Source: Hyphomicrobiales bacterium
GTDB taxonomy: Bacteria; Pseudomonadota; Alphaproteobacteria; Rhizobiales; Rhizobiaceae
Length of the DNA: 64,000 nt
Direction: 5' to 3'
NCBI GenBank assembly: GCA_900472625.1
Contig: UCIT01000060.1
Coordinates: 118,023-182,022 of the forward strand
Shown: piece by piece, positions 45,430 through 54,165 of the stretch
How positions within the stretch are numbered: the stretch's first letter is position 1
Layout: every line of letters begins with the position of its first letter
Translations under genes and position numbers: made by a program
The notes under the pieces: model-generated
What the model was told of the DNA's origin: nothing
The model's database searches: none
Seen by the model: only the letters and a program-made list of their open reading frames with translations

Positions 45430-45570
45430 TGAAAATTCGGGCACAAAGACTTCAGCTGATGCACATGGCGGTTTCTTCCCAGTTCCGCCGCCGCAGCTGT
45501 TCCCCTCTGGAGGTCCATGACCTTCACACTTTATGGGCCGCGGTTTTCCCTCGGCCCTTTTTTCTTTTTT
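45430..45570 (+). ncRNA. candidate trans-acting small RNA with rho-independent terminator
   Basis: No gene covers this stretch. It contains, in order, a hairpin with GGCGG/CCGCC arms whose loop carries TCTTCCC, an unpaired TTCCCCTC, and a terminator (GGGCCG and CGGCCC arms at 45535-45557, followed by TTTTTTCTTTTTT). Pyrimidine-rich anti-Shine-Dalgarno loops followed by a U-rich terminator are how AbcR/alpha-r15-type sRNAs of rhizobia look. The 5' end is not defined. A TTGACA at 45313-45318 is upstream but far. Confidence 0.5.
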
Positions 45571-45719
45571 CCGAACCAGGTCGCAACGGCGTTGCGGATG
45601 CTGGAGGGAGGCGGGGCCGGAGCCCCGCGATCGTCCTATTCGAATGCTGCCATCTGGGCCGTTGCGGCCTTTTGATCAACGGAGTTGGCGGGCTGCTCGA
45701 CCGCGCGCTCGTAAGGCTT

Positions 45720-46220
45720 CTAGGTTTCGCCTGTGATGTCCTCGTAAGCCGAGACAGCGCCTTCAGCTGCCATGCGAAGTACGTGAGCCTGCAGGCCCAT
45801 ATCGGCTGCGAACTCGCGCTTGCGCTGGGCGCGGCTGTCGAAACCGACAGGCCCGTCGAGGTCCTCGTCTCTGGTATCGTTAGGGAGCTTCGTGGTGAGA
45901 TCGCGGGCCTCTGTGACCGCGCGGGAGTAGAACTGCCCGGCGCCGTAGGCAGAGCCGACGAAGGATCCGACGATGCGCTGCATGTGGATCTGCATGGCCT
46001 TTTCGGCAAGGCCATCCTTCAGGGCATCGGCGCTCTCGATCAACTGGCCGCGATGGAGATCGCGGATCCCGTCGCTGTCGATGAGGGCAAGGCCGAAGCT
46101 TTCGGAGATGCGGAGTGCCTGGGCCGTGTCGGGGCAGGCGTGCCTGACCATTTCGAGTGTGGTGGCGCGTTGGGTTTTTGCCGGACGGCTCTTTTGGGTG
46201 GAGCGGTTGAGCGGTGCCAT
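45720..46220 (-). CDS. conserved plasmid hypothetical protein
   Basis: This 166-residue protein, starting at the ATG at 46218-46220 just after a GGATCCGATC stretch, is predicted to be mainly helical. Its segments include LEMVRHACPDTAQALRISES, LAEKAMQIHMQRIVGSFVGS and SRAQRKREFAADMGLQAHVL. I know it only as a kind of hypothetical found near DUF1419 and strawberry-notch-like genes on rhizobial plasmids. No function can be given. Confidence 0.65.
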   Translation of the reverse strand: MAPLNRSTQKSRPAKTQRATTLEMVRHACPDTAQALRISESFGLALIDSDGIRDLHRGQLIESADALKDGLAEKAMQIHMQRIVGSFVGSAYGAGQFYSRAVTEARDLTTKLPNDTRDEDLDGPVGFDSRAQRKREFAADMGLQAHVLRMAAEGAVSAYEDITGET

Positions 46221-46580
46221 GATCGGATCCTTTATGAGCGATGTTTCAGCGAAGCCCGGGATGCCGGTTGTCGTCCGGCTCAGCCCCTCGGGTGCGGGCA
46301 AAAGGACAGGGGCACCAGCGGCCCGGCCCAAGATCAGGGCATTGCCCGGAGGAGCGGGTAAGGTTTGCGGATGGTGCGGCCCGCACTTGCGGGCTGCGAC
46401 AGACGCGGGCCTGCCTTGCGACGAGGCGATGAACCTGCCGCAACGCGGCGCGCCAGCGGCCTTTGACCGGGACGCGCCCATGTCAGACCGCAGCAAAACC
46501 GAGGTGCTGTGCCGGCCGAAGATCTGGTTCACGACAGCATCATGCAATTGCCATGGCGATCCGACCTTGGCACCACCGCG
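46221..46580. other. no intact gene; junction after a truncated helicase
   Basis: This 360-base stretch lies between the hypothetical protein and the truncated strawberry-notch-like gene. It is GC-rich (CGGCCCGGCCCAAG and similar). Sequence past 46640 no longer matches the helicase, so part of this region was brought in by the deletion that removed the helicase body. No inverted repeat or IS end was recognised. Confidence 0.4.
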
Positions 46581-47105
46581 TCACCCACGAAAGGGCACTG
46601 ATAAATCTCGATCCCAGCACACTCCAGTGCATGCCGGTTGCCAGTCCCCTCGTGCTACGGCACTTTCGAGATTGCCGCCGAGTTCTTCCCAGCCTTTGCG
46701 AAACGCATCGTCGCCCGGACGGCGGAATATGCCGTTGGCCAGATCCGATGCACCGAAGCCGGTGAACTTGATTAACCTTGCCTGCTGGTCAGGTCGGGCC
46801 GGAAGGCCGTGACGCTCGATTTCGTTCGCCAGCAGGATGGCGGCGATCCTGTCACGCGCCCGGTCGCGCCAGGACTTGGCGAGACCGCGTGAACCCTGCA
46901 GCCGGAAATTGACCTTCGTCCTTATCCGCGGTGTGGGCTTCGGTTCTTTGCGGACCGGAGCGGCTGGCGCCGGTGTCGAGGGCCGGGGGTCGACATCGAT
47001 ATCGGTCCCGAAATCCGCTGCGAAACCCGGCACACCGAGATCGAAACCGGATGCGAGAGCTGTATTGCCGAACAGGTCGATGGTGAAAGGATCGTCATGC
47101 GCCAT
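46581..47105 (-). pseudogene. N-terminal fragment of a strawberry-notch-like helicase/methylase
   Basis: The frame opens with AHDDPFTIDLFGNTALASG and continues through SRGLAKSWRDRARDRIAAIL, QARLIKFTGFGASDLANGIF and FRKGWEELGGNLESAV. This matches the start of the very large (about 1400 residues or more) plasmid helicase/methyltransferase proteins of rhizobia. After about 155 residues similarity ends in a short unrelated tail. The helicase core and methylase parts are gone. The ATG is at 47103-47105. Confidence 0.75.
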
Positions 47106-47204
47106 TGGAAAACTCCTGTGAGGTGGGGCGCCGAGGCGCACTCGCTATTGTGTGCGGCTGTTGCCAGGACGCGGATGCTGGAGGTTTGGACGTGAAGACT
47201 GCCG

Positions 47205-47810
47205 TCAGGCAGCGATGGTTTCTGGAAGGAGACGGAACTGCACCGGCAGTTTTGCGGCGATCTCCCCGTCGGTCAGATCGTCGAGCAGCTTCCAGATCTT
47301 GCCTTGCGCTGAGGGATAGACGAGCACGATCTGGCGATTGCGCAGATCGGCTAGAAATCTTTGGTCTGCATAACCACGGAAGTCCGGACCAGTCGCGCTC
47401 CAGATATGATCGAGTTTTTCTTGGTCGCTCATGGCGCGGACTGGGCGGGATTCGCGGGTGATGATCTCGGCGCGCATCCGGTCGGGCGACTGGCGATCTG
47501 TCAGATCGCAATAGCTGTGGAACCAGCGTGGCCGATCATCGATCGTCAGCGCGAAGAATACGCTGGTGACGCTGGCGGCCAGAAACTCGCGCATGGCGAA
47601 CATGTCACCGCGATAGAAAAGCGGCGGCAGGATCTCGAACATATGATCGTGGTCTGCTTCGGTGAGCTCGAACCACTCACCAACATAGTGGGTGCCATGC
47701 ATCCGATCATCGTCGAATGGCGCTTGGGCGTGGCGGTTGAACAGGGCGTACATCTCATGGCGGCTGGCGACGCCTTCGAACACTTTACGGATAGCGGGGG
47801 AAACGAACAT
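47205..47810 (-). CDS. DUF1419-family protein
   Basis: This 201-residue plasmid protein contains the DUF1419 pattern FNRHAQAPFDDDRMHGTHYVG, WFELTEADHDHMFEILPPLF and GDMFAMREFLAASVTSVFFAL. The family occurs on rhizobial plasmids in this neighbourhood. Its function is unknown. It lies 99 bases upstream of the truncated helicase on the same strand. Confidence 0.85.
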   Translation of the reverse strand: MFVSPAIRKVFEGVASRHEMYALFNRHAQAPFDDDRMHGTHYVGEWFELTEADHDHMFEILPPLFYRGDMFAMREFLAASVTSVFFALTIDDRPRWFHSYCDLTDRQSPDRMRAEIITRESRPVRAMSDQEKLDHIWSATGPDFRGYADQRFLADLRNRQIVLVYPSAQGKIWKLLDDLTDGEIAAKLPVQFRLLPETIAA

Positions 47811-47942
47811 CGGCTGCTCCTTTGGGGTTGGGGACCGAAGCGGAAGCCTGATCGACCTCTTCTTTCAGTCCTTTGATCACCCCTCCTCAGCCGGCGCCTC
47901 GCGGGCAGCGGGTCAAGGGCCGCCGTCAGGCGGGCGGCAGCT

Positions 47943-48878
47943 TCACCCTTGATGCGCTGTCCGCGTATGCGGCAGCTCTCCTTTCTCCCTCCTCCCCTTC
48001 AATTGCTCATTCCAATCCTCAGCTTCCGGCCGTAGCCGAGAGAAATCGCAACCGGCGCTGTCCGCCATCTGGCGCAGGCGATCGGTAAAAACCTCACCCT
48101 GAACGTTGTTGTCGGTCGCGGCCACCAGCCACGCGCCTTCCCCGGAAGCCAGGGTCTGCAACGCCTGAGCGGTCAACGGCGACCAACCGCCTCCGGTACT
48201 GACATAGAGCGTGTCGGATCTTGTCTGCTCGATCGCGTTCAGGCTGAGCGCATCGATTGCCGCCTCCGTCACACAGATCCGACGGGCATCCACCTTTCCA
48301 AAGCGGAAGAGCGCCTTGGACCCGCCGGTGGAAAACCCGCGCCAGTCCGGCCCGCGTTCCTCCCAGCCAATGACGGCGCCAGCCTCATTGACATGCTTTG
48401 CCCACATCGAGCCATATGGGCCTTCCCGAAGAACGTCTGCATCGATCGCCAAAGAGATGACCTGCCATGGCAGCGCCCGCTTCTGTCGAAGGTAGCTCCA
48501 CGTCGCCGATGCGCGCCACGGCCGTTTTCTGTGGCTCCAGCGGTCAGCGATCGAAGCCCCTGTTTGCGTTTGATGGAGAGGCTTATCCCAGGCGGGTGCG
48601 GTTGGCTGAAACGCGACGAGATCGCCAACCACTGTAAGGGCCTCCGTAAATCCGATTCCACGCACATAGCTTGCGAGCGCAAACACATCGCCCTTGGCAT
48701 CCGAACGTGCGTCGAACCAGCCCCTCTCGTCGTGAATTACGATGATGATATCGTCGTCGCGCCGGAATTTTACCGCCCGGCGCGTGCTCTCTTTCCTGTC
48801 TATCGCGAAGCCCTCGTGCTCAAGTAGGGCTGCGCAGCCCACCCGGGCGCGCAGCTCTTCGATGTCATTCTTTTCCAT
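47943..48878 (-). CDS. DUF3991 and TOPRIM domain protein
   Basis: This 311-residue protein has an N-terminal DUF3991-like part (residues about 5-85, VKFRRDDDIIIVIHDERGWF and AKGDVFALASYVRGIGFTEA). A TOPRIM domain follows (about 195-290), with ICVTEAAIDALSLNAIEQ carrying the conserved Glu and GAWLVAATDNNVQGEVF carrying the Asp. Such primase-like proteins are common on alphaproteobacterial plasmids and may help plasmid or conjugal replication. A tra-box-like site lies 84 bases upstream of its start. Confidence 0.88.
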   Translation of the reverse strand: MEKNDIEELRARVGCAALLEHEGFAIDRKESTRRAVKFRRDDDIIIVIHDERGWFDARSDAKGDVFALASYVRGIGFTEALTVVGDLVAFQPTAPAWDKPLHQTQTGASIADRWSHRKRPWRASATWSYLRQKRALPWQVISLAIDADVLREGPYGSMWAKHVNEAGAVIGWEERGPDWRGFSTGGSKALFRFGKVDARRICVTEAAIDALSLNAIEQTRSDTLYVSTGGGWSPLTAQALQTLASGEGAWLVAATDNNVQGEVFTDRLRQMADSAGCDFSRLRPEAEDWNEQLKGRREKGELPHTRTAHQG

Positions 48879-48961
48879 ATCACCTCCATTAGCTTTCCTG
48901 ACTTATCGGACTGGCAGCGCCCAGGCCGCGAAGATGGAAGCGCGCAAGGGCGCGGTTCGCA

Positions 48962-48979
48962 ATGTGCAGATCTGCGGGA
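48962..48979. promoter_or_regulatory. tra-box-like site upstream of the DUF3991/TOPRIM gene
   Basis: ATGTGCAGATCTGCGGGA matches the TraR operator consensus exactly over the first 14 bases and loses it in the last four (GGGA for ACAT). It lies 84 bases before the TOPRIM gene start. If bound, this primase-like gene would be part of the quorum-sensing regulon. Confidence 0.5.
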
Positions 48980-49053
48980 CAAGCTCGCGGCAAAGCCTCC
49001 CTTGCGCGTGCATCAGCGCAAGCGGCACGCCTCCCCCCGAAGGGGTGATCGGC

Positions 49054-49233
49054 TCAATGAGCCGATCCATAGGCGAAAGGATCGTAGATATTGATGATGG
49101 CGTCTTCATCGCCGTCATACTCGGCGGAAATCATGACGCCGATCTCGCCATCGATTTCGAAGAGGGTGACCGGGACCATCAGGGTTCGGGCAAGATCGAG
49201 TGCGTGGTTTTATGCGAGGCTGAGATCCGACAT
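49054..49233 (-). pseudogene. small plasmid protein with in-frame stop at codon 8
   Basis: A 60-codon frame begins at the ATG at 49231-49233 and reads SDLSLA, then TAA, then NHALDLARTLMVPVTLFEID and GEIGVMISAEYDGDEDAIIN, with a closing YDPFAYGSAH. The coding pattern on both sides of the stop is consistent. A single base change (for example TCA to TAA) would explain it. A shorter product might start at the internal ATG 36 bases past the stop. Its function is unknown. Confidence 0.6.
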
Positions 49234-49761
49234 GTGAGGCTCCACCCGGTGGCGGGGCCAATCCCCGCTCGATGGCGCCCGTTTGATCCGGGCCCGGCCG
49301 CGGTCACCTCGGCGGCGCAGCCAGAGAGGTTGCAGGAACTGCGAACCCCTTGTGGGTTGACCGTCCAAGGTCGGGATTGGATTAAAGATGCCAGACAAGA
49401 GAGCTGGGTTCGGCAACGCTTATGGTTGGAGCAGATTGGTATTCGATCTCGCCGCACTGACGTTCGTCGGTATCATCCGGACTGCCAACAACCGGAATGA
49501 CGTAAAAATAGGGAACTGGTCTGTCTTCCAAGGCGAGACATCGGCAGAGGCACAGCGTTCGATTTGTCTGGTGATTATCGATCGTATCAGTGCGACGGCG
49601 CGCAGGTGGAAACCTTGGCGTGGAGGTTTAAGCGCACCGAACAAGGCGCTGCCAAATTGACCCGTTCGAGACTTTGACACCCTTTACTCTTGTCACTTTC
49701 AGATTGACAAATGGAACAACATTTAAAGTCAACTTGATATTCACTTTGAATCCATGCAATA
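49234..49761. promoter_or_regulatory. gene-free stretch with the promoter of the AbiEi-like antitoxin
   Basis: The left half (49234-49500) shows no supported gene. The right end is AT-rich and holds TTGACA at 49674-49679 and a second TTGACA at 49704-49709, with the repeated words TTGTCACTTTC and TATTCACTTTG. These could be operator half-sites for AbiEi, which in known systems represses its own promoter by binding repeats. Confidence 0.45.
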
Positions 49762-50616
49762 ATGTCTATTATGAATGAACAGACCACGCCCAAGCTAAAG
49801 TACCTCATCCAATCGGTTCCGCCGGGCTTTCTTGTCGATTCGGCCTGGACGGCACGCCACGCAATCTCACGGCAATCCGTATCGGCGTATATCAAGCAGG
49901 GCTGGCTCGAACGGATCGCGACAGGCGTCTACCGACGCCCATTTTCGGCAAGAGAAACGACGCAAGCCGTCACGGGTTGGAAAATTCCCTTGTTATCCGC
50001 GCAATGGATCATGGGACATGCATTTCATGTCGGAGGTCTGACCGCGCTTGGATTGCGCGGCCATTCCCACTACTTGCAGCTGGGCAGCGATACACGCGCC
50101 TACCTCTATGGCTCCGATATACCTGACTGGCTTATGACATTGACAACCGATGCCACGTTCGTTCGACGAGGTCATGGACTGTTCCCCGACGAGAACAACG
50201 GCGTGGAGAACAGCGAATTCAGCCTCTCCGATAATCCAGATGAGGAACTGCCCATGAGCCCCTGGCGCTGGCCTATCAAAATGTCGTCTGCAGAGCGGGC
50301 GATACTGGAGGTTCTCGATGAACTTCCGAAGAACGAGAGCTTTCATAACATCGACATGGTGTTCGAGGGAATGGTCAATCTGCGCCCGAAAATGTTGACG
50401 ACGCTGTTGACCCAGTGTCGCAGCGTGAAGGTTAAGCGCCTTTTCTTCGTCTATGCCGACAAGCACGCGCATGCTTGGCTCAAGCATATCGACAGATCGC
50501 AGATCGATATGGGACGGGGCGATCGAGCACTCGTTCCAGGCGGAAGGCTCCACCCGAATTATCGCGTAACGGTCCCTGCCGACCTGCTGCCAAAGAAGAA
50601 TGTCGATGGCGCGTGA
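49762..50616 (+). CDS. AbiEi-family type IV antitoxin (orphan)
   Basis: This 284-residue protein has an N-terminal winged helix (FLVDSAWTARHAISRQSVSA, then YIKQGWLERIATGVYRRPF) and the AbiEi antitoxin domain with MGHAFHVGGLTALGLRGHSH and KMSSAERAILEVLDELP. In AbiE systems it represses the operon and blocks the AbiEii nucleotidyltransferase toxin. Here only the first 17 or so codons of the toxin remain (50606 on), so it is an antitoxin without its toxin. Confidence 0.88.
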   Translation: MSIMNEQTTPKLKYLIQSVPPGFLVDSAWTARHAISRQSVSAYIKQGWLERIATGVYRRPFSARETTQAVTGWKIPLLSAQWIMGHAFHVGGLTALGLRGHSHYLQLGSDTRAYLYGSDIPDWLMTLTTDATFVRRGHGLFPDENNGVENSEFSLSDNPDEELPMSPWRWPIKMSSAERAILEVLDELPKNESFHNIDMVFEGMVNLRPKMLTTLLTQCRSVKVKRLFFVYADKHAHAWLKHIDRSQIDMGRGDRALVPGGRLHPNYRVTVPADLLPKKNVDGA

Positions 50617-50677
50617 TCGCTATATGCGGCAGGTCGAACTGCTCGTCCGGACGTTGCCTTGTGTACGCCGACCGTGA
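50606..50677 (+). pseudogene. AbiEii toxin vestige (first ~17 codons)
   Basis: An ATG at 50606 overlaps the last codons of the antitoxin by 11 bases, as in AbiE operons. It reads ARDRYMRQVELLVRTLP, which matches the start of nucleotidyltransferase toxins of this type, then loses similarity and stops at 50677. The catalytic GGT..K and DxD regions are missing. Confidence 0.6.
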
Positions 50678-51101
50678 CGCGCTGCAGATGGTGATTGCCG
50701 GCAAGCTTTGCGTCGAGTTCCCTGCTGTGCGGGTTCGGCTTGAAATGACGCACTGACCAAGCCAGTCTAGAAGGCGAAGAACACCCCTCCGTCTGAGGTG
50801 CCCAAAAACCGCGTTCTATTGGTCGTAGACATCTCTGGGCATATCCGTTCCATCGCGTCAAACGACGTTCCAGTGCTTGATGGAATTAGTCGATCGCTCG
50901 AAGTTTCGGCGGCCAGCCTGCGCTCATTATCAGCCCTAGAGGTCGTCGATTTCTATGCGCCTACTAACAGCGAGCTAGGCCTTCGATTTCGACGTAAGCA
51001 GGCGAACTCGATTTTCGATCTGGCGGTTGTTCGTGACCCGAGACCTTCCTGACGAACAGCGACAAAAGCACTAGCATCGATTGGGTTCCGAGATGAACGA
51101 G
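50678..51101. other. no gene recognised
   Basis: This 424-base stretch follows the deleted toxin gene. An 84-codon frame at 50798-51052 exists but has no ribosome site, no recognisable domain and no family resemblance. It is probably the scar of the deletion that removed the toxin. Confidence 0.45.
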
Positions 51102-51305
51102 TCAGGTGGAGATACAGTTGTCACAGATTCCGCAACTGTCCTCATCGAGCCGGGAACGACGCCCGCAACAGAGGCAAAGTTCCATCGCGCCGACGCAAAC
51201 GTCGTCACGCTCGGGCGGAATGATCTCGACAGCGAATGAAACGGGGGGAGCCGTCCGATCATGAATTGCCGGCTGGCTGACTTTTTTGGTGTTGCGAGTG
51301 TCCAT
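51102..51305 (-). CDS. small zinc-finger-like protein
   Basis: This 67-residue protein starts at the ATG at 51303-51305 with GGAGACTCG before it. The second half has a CLCCGRRSRLDEDSCGICDNC arrangement: two CxxC pairs, likely one zinc site. The first half is polar. It may bind DNA or protein. I do not recognise the family. Confidence 0.55.
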   Translation of the reverse strand: MDTRNTKKVSQPAIHDRTAPPVSFAVEIIPPERDDVCVGAMELCLCCGRRSRLDEDSCGICDNCIST

Positions 51306-51612
51306 CTCGAGTCTCCAATTCGAGGTCTGCAACACGAGATAGGAAGCGTTCGGAAATTCGCAAGATAGGCGTTTTGGATGGGCGGACCAATCCCTGCGAA
51401 CGGAAGAAAATTGCATGTGATGAGTTCTCGCAAAGCATGACGAGCGCTTTCGAGCGGCCGGTTGATTGGCATGCAGGTTTTGCCTGGTCTGGCGGATCGG
51501 CGGGCGGAAGAGCCACCCGAAGTTTCACCGGCTCCGTGGTGAGCGAATTCGTATTATCGCAATTCGTCCGTAAAGCAATATGGCGCCGCTCTGGCGCGAA
51601 GCGGCTGCTGCA
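51306..51612. other. no gene recognised
   Basis: This 307-base stretch lies between the cyclase 3' end and the small cysteine protein. It should contain the promoter of the latter on the minus strand. No repeat or RNA was seen. Confidence 0.45.
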
Positions 51613-53556
51613 TCATCCGGCGACTTTCCGTTCGTCGATGTTCTCCTCGCTGCCTACCCCCGCAAGCTCCCATATATCCACCTTCTCGGCGCGGCCCTTG
51701 ACCTGCACCAGACCGAGCGCGCGCATTTCGAACTGCCCGGCAACGGCATCGCGTGTTGCCGCACTCACTAGGATCGAGGTGTTGAACTGCTTGTTCAGCC
51801 CTTCGAGCCGCGAGGCGACGTTGATCGTGTCGCCCATGGCCGTATATTGCTGCCGCAAGATGGCGCCGAAGCTGCCAACGACGGCGGGGCCGGTGTGCAG
51901 GCCGAAGCGGGTGAAGAGTTCCGGCAGGCCGTTTCCGGCATTGGTTTCGTTCATCGCATCGATCGCCGCCTTCATCGCGAGCGCGCAACGGCAGCCGTTC
52001 TCGGCATGTCTCAAGTCTTCGACGGGGGCGTTCCACATGACGAAGATGGAGTCGCCAAGATACTGGACGACGGTGCCGCCATGGCGCTCGGTGATCGTGT
52101 TCAAGATCTCGAAATAGGCCGAGAGTATATCGACGACGTCCTCGGGCGAGTGCCGCTCGGATATGGTGGTGAAGTCGCGGATATCGGTGAAGAGGACGGT
52201 GACCTCCTGCCGTCTCGCCTTGACCATCGTGCGGTCTTCGGAACCTACGATCCGCCGGACCACTTCACGCGGCACATAGAGCGCAAACTGGCGGATGGCG
52301 TGGCGGCTGGCGGCCAGCGCCGTCGCTAGCGTGTTGATCTCCGAGATCCAGGAATGCGAGGCTGCCTTCTCGCCGACATCGAGATCGCCGATCCGGCGCG
52401 CCTCGTCCGCGAGCCTGTTCAGCGAGCGGCTGACGATGCGCGACAGAGTCACCGATGCCGCGACACCGGCGATCAGGAACCCCGCGGCGATCAGGAGATT
52501 GTGGATGAGCAGCCGGTTGGCCTGTGCCACCAGATCCTCCAGCGGCACGACGATGGCGACGACATCGCCCTTGAACAGACCGGAGACGCTGACCGGGGCG
52601 ATCTGCAGCAGGTGTCGTTCGCCGTCGAGCTCGATGCGCGCCAAGCCGCCATTGGCAAAGGCCGGGTCTTGGCGCAGCCGCGCCACGGTTTCGAGGCTTT
52701 TGTCGAAGCTGTTGGCGGTGGTATCGGCTGGACCGGTGCTTTTCGACCAGATGTCGAGCAGCCTCTGCATGATGGCGGGGTCGGAATGGGCAACCAGGTC
52801 GTCTGCATCGTCGATGATATAGGCGCGTGCGCGCGGCGCGATGCCCTGTGCATCGAGCAGGCGGCCGACGGTTTGCAGGTGGATATTGATGCCGACGACG
52901 ACCTTGGCGTTGTCGCGCATCGGCGCGGCGACGGTCAGTGTCGGGACCTGAAGCGTTCCGGCGACATAGGGGCCGATCGAGATCGCCTGTCCGTCGAGAA
53001 CGGCGGATTGATACCATGGGCGCTGGCGCGGATCGAAGGAAGCGTAGTCGATGTTCTTCTCGCCGAGCGGTCTTGCCTGACTGTCGAGAAAACGGAGCGT
53101 CGAAATGACGTCGGCGCTTTGCCGCTCGGCGATGGTTCTGATCGCGAAGGCGGTGCCATCGGGCGCCGCAAGTGTTTGGCGCACATCGCGCCTGGTGGTG
53201 TTGATGACCTGCACGTAGGACCCGTCGGGATAGCCGGTGTAGATGCTGGTGGCATTCGGAATGTTGCGCAGAGCCTCGATCAGAAATTCCTGCTTTGCCT
53301 GCAGATCCTGAGGCGGCGATGAGGCGAGCTGCGGCAAGGTCGAGGCGAGCGCGACCGCCTCGGTGCCGCCCTGCAGCGTGTTGCGGTAGCCCTCGATCAG
53401 CCGTAGGCTCATCTCGCGCATCTGCTGCACGCCAGCACTGACAGCCGCCTCTCGGCCATGGCTGAAGGCAAGCCAGATGATTGGCGTGGAGGTACAGAGC
53501 AGCGATGCGACGACGAGGACGCCGAGATGCAGCCTTAGGGGTTTGGACCAGCCCAC
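51613..53556 (-). CDS. membrane-bound class III adenylate/guanylate cyclase with periplasmic sensor
   Basis: This 647-residue signalling protein has a first membrane helix (LHLGVLVVASLLCTSTPIIW) and a large periplasmic dCache-like sensor (about residues 35-345, FDPRQRPWYQSAVLDGQAIS). A second helix (NLLIAAGFLIAGVAASVTLS), a HAMP-like linker, and the cyclase domain (about 450-630) follow. The cyclase shows VLFTDIRDFTTISE with the first metal Asp, YLGDSIFVMW, and GLHTGPAVVGSFG. It converts ATP to cAMP (or GTP to cGMP) in response to an outside ligand. The OmpA lipoprotein and transpeptidase genes follow on the same strand. Confidence 0.92.
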   Translation of the reverse strand: MGWSKPLRLHLGVLVVASLLCTSTPIIWLAFSHGREAAVSAGVQQMREMSLRLIEGYRNTLQGGTEAVALASTLPQLASSPPQDLQAKQEFLIEALRNIPNATSIYTGYPDGSYVQVINTTRRDVRQTLAAPDGTAFAIRTIAERQSADVISTLRFLDSQARPLGEKNIDYASFDPRQRPWYQSAVLDGQAISIGPYVAGTLQVPTLTVAAPMRDNAKVVVGINIHLQTVGRLLDAQGIAPRARAYIIDDADDLVAHSDPAIMQRLLDIWSKSTGPADTTANSFDKSLETVARLRQDPAFANGGLARIELDGERHLLQIAPVSVSGLFKGDVVAIVVPLEDLVAQANRLLIHNLLIAAGFLIAGVAASVTLSRIVSRSLNRLADEARRIGDLDVGEKAASHSWISEINTLATALAASRHAIRQFALYVPREVVRRIVGSEDRTMVKARRQEVTVLFTDIRDFTTISERHSPEDVVDILSAYFEILNTITERHGGTVVQYLGDSIFVMWNAPVEDLRHAENGCRCALAMKAAIDAMNETNAGNGLPELFTRFGLHTGPAVVGSFGAILRQQYTAMGDTINVASRLEGLNKQFNTSILVSAATRDAVAGQFEMRALGLVQVKGRAEKVDIWELAGVGSEENIDERKVAG

Positions 53557-53616
53557 GCGATTTTCCTCGACAGCAGGAGAGGCGGCGGAGCTGGAGAAAG
53601 CGCGCCGCCAATCCGG

Positions 53617-54153
53617 TCAGACGGCGTCCGGTTCCTTGCGCAGATTGGTCACGACGCGGCGGTTCTGCACCTTGCAGGAGCGATCCGTGCAGTCGCGAAC
53701 CTCGCGGTCCTTGCCGTAGCCCTTCGCCCACATGCGCTTGGCATCGACACCCTTCGAAACGAGGTAGGCCATGGCGGCATCGGCGCGCTTCTGTGACAGT
53801 GTCTGCATCTTGGATTCGGAGCCCGAATCATCGGCGAAGCCCTGCAGCTTGATTAGCCATGCCGGGTTGCGGCTCAGCCAGGCGGCCTGGCTGTCCAGCG
53901 TTGCCATAGCAACGGAATCGAGCGTGGCGGAATCCTGGGTGAAATAGATACGGCGGCCGACATTGAGGATGAAATCCTCCTCGCTGCCCGTCGCGACCGT
54001 CGCGAAGCCGGGTGCAGGGTCGTTTGTCTTGCCGGTCATCGGCGTTGGTGCGGGTTCCTCCACCGAGGCGATGTTGCTTGTGGTGCAGGAGGCGAGAGCC
54101 AGCAGCATGGCTGTGGCTGCGAGGCGGCCGGCAAATCCGGTCTTGAAAGGCAT
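53617..54153 (-). CDS. OmpA-family outer-membrane lipoprotein
   Basis: This 178-residue lipoprotein has a signal sequence with a lipobox (LLALASC, Cys about 23). A linker rich in Pro and Thr follows, then an OmpA/Pal peptidoglycan-binding domain (about 70-175) with ATLDSQAAWLSRNPAWLIKL and the closing NRRVVTNLRK. The conserved Asp and Arg that grip diaminopimelate are visible (GFADDSGS and NRRV). It anchors the outer membrane to the wall and sits beside an L,D-transpeptidase. Confidence 0.9.
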   Translation of the reverse strand: MPFKTGFAGRLAATAMLLALASCTTSNIASVEEPAPTPMTGKTNDPAPGFATVATGSEEDFILNVGRRIYFTQDSATLDSVAMATLDSQAAWLSRNPAWLIKLQGFADDSGSESKMQTLSQKRADAAMAYLVSKGVDAKRMWAKGYGKDREVRDCTDRSCKVQNRRVVTNLRKEPDAV

Positions 54154-54165
54154 CTGGTGATTTCC

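Noticed and set aside
49640..49760. CRISPR-like short repeats ahead of the AbiEi gene
   Set aside because: The repeated words are short, irregular and have no spacer pattern; operator half-sites explain them better. No CRISPR array was seen anywhere in the window.
50798..51052. 84-codon plus-strand frame after the toxin stump
   Set aside because: No ribosome site, no motif and no recognised relatives. It was left inside the gene-free stretch.
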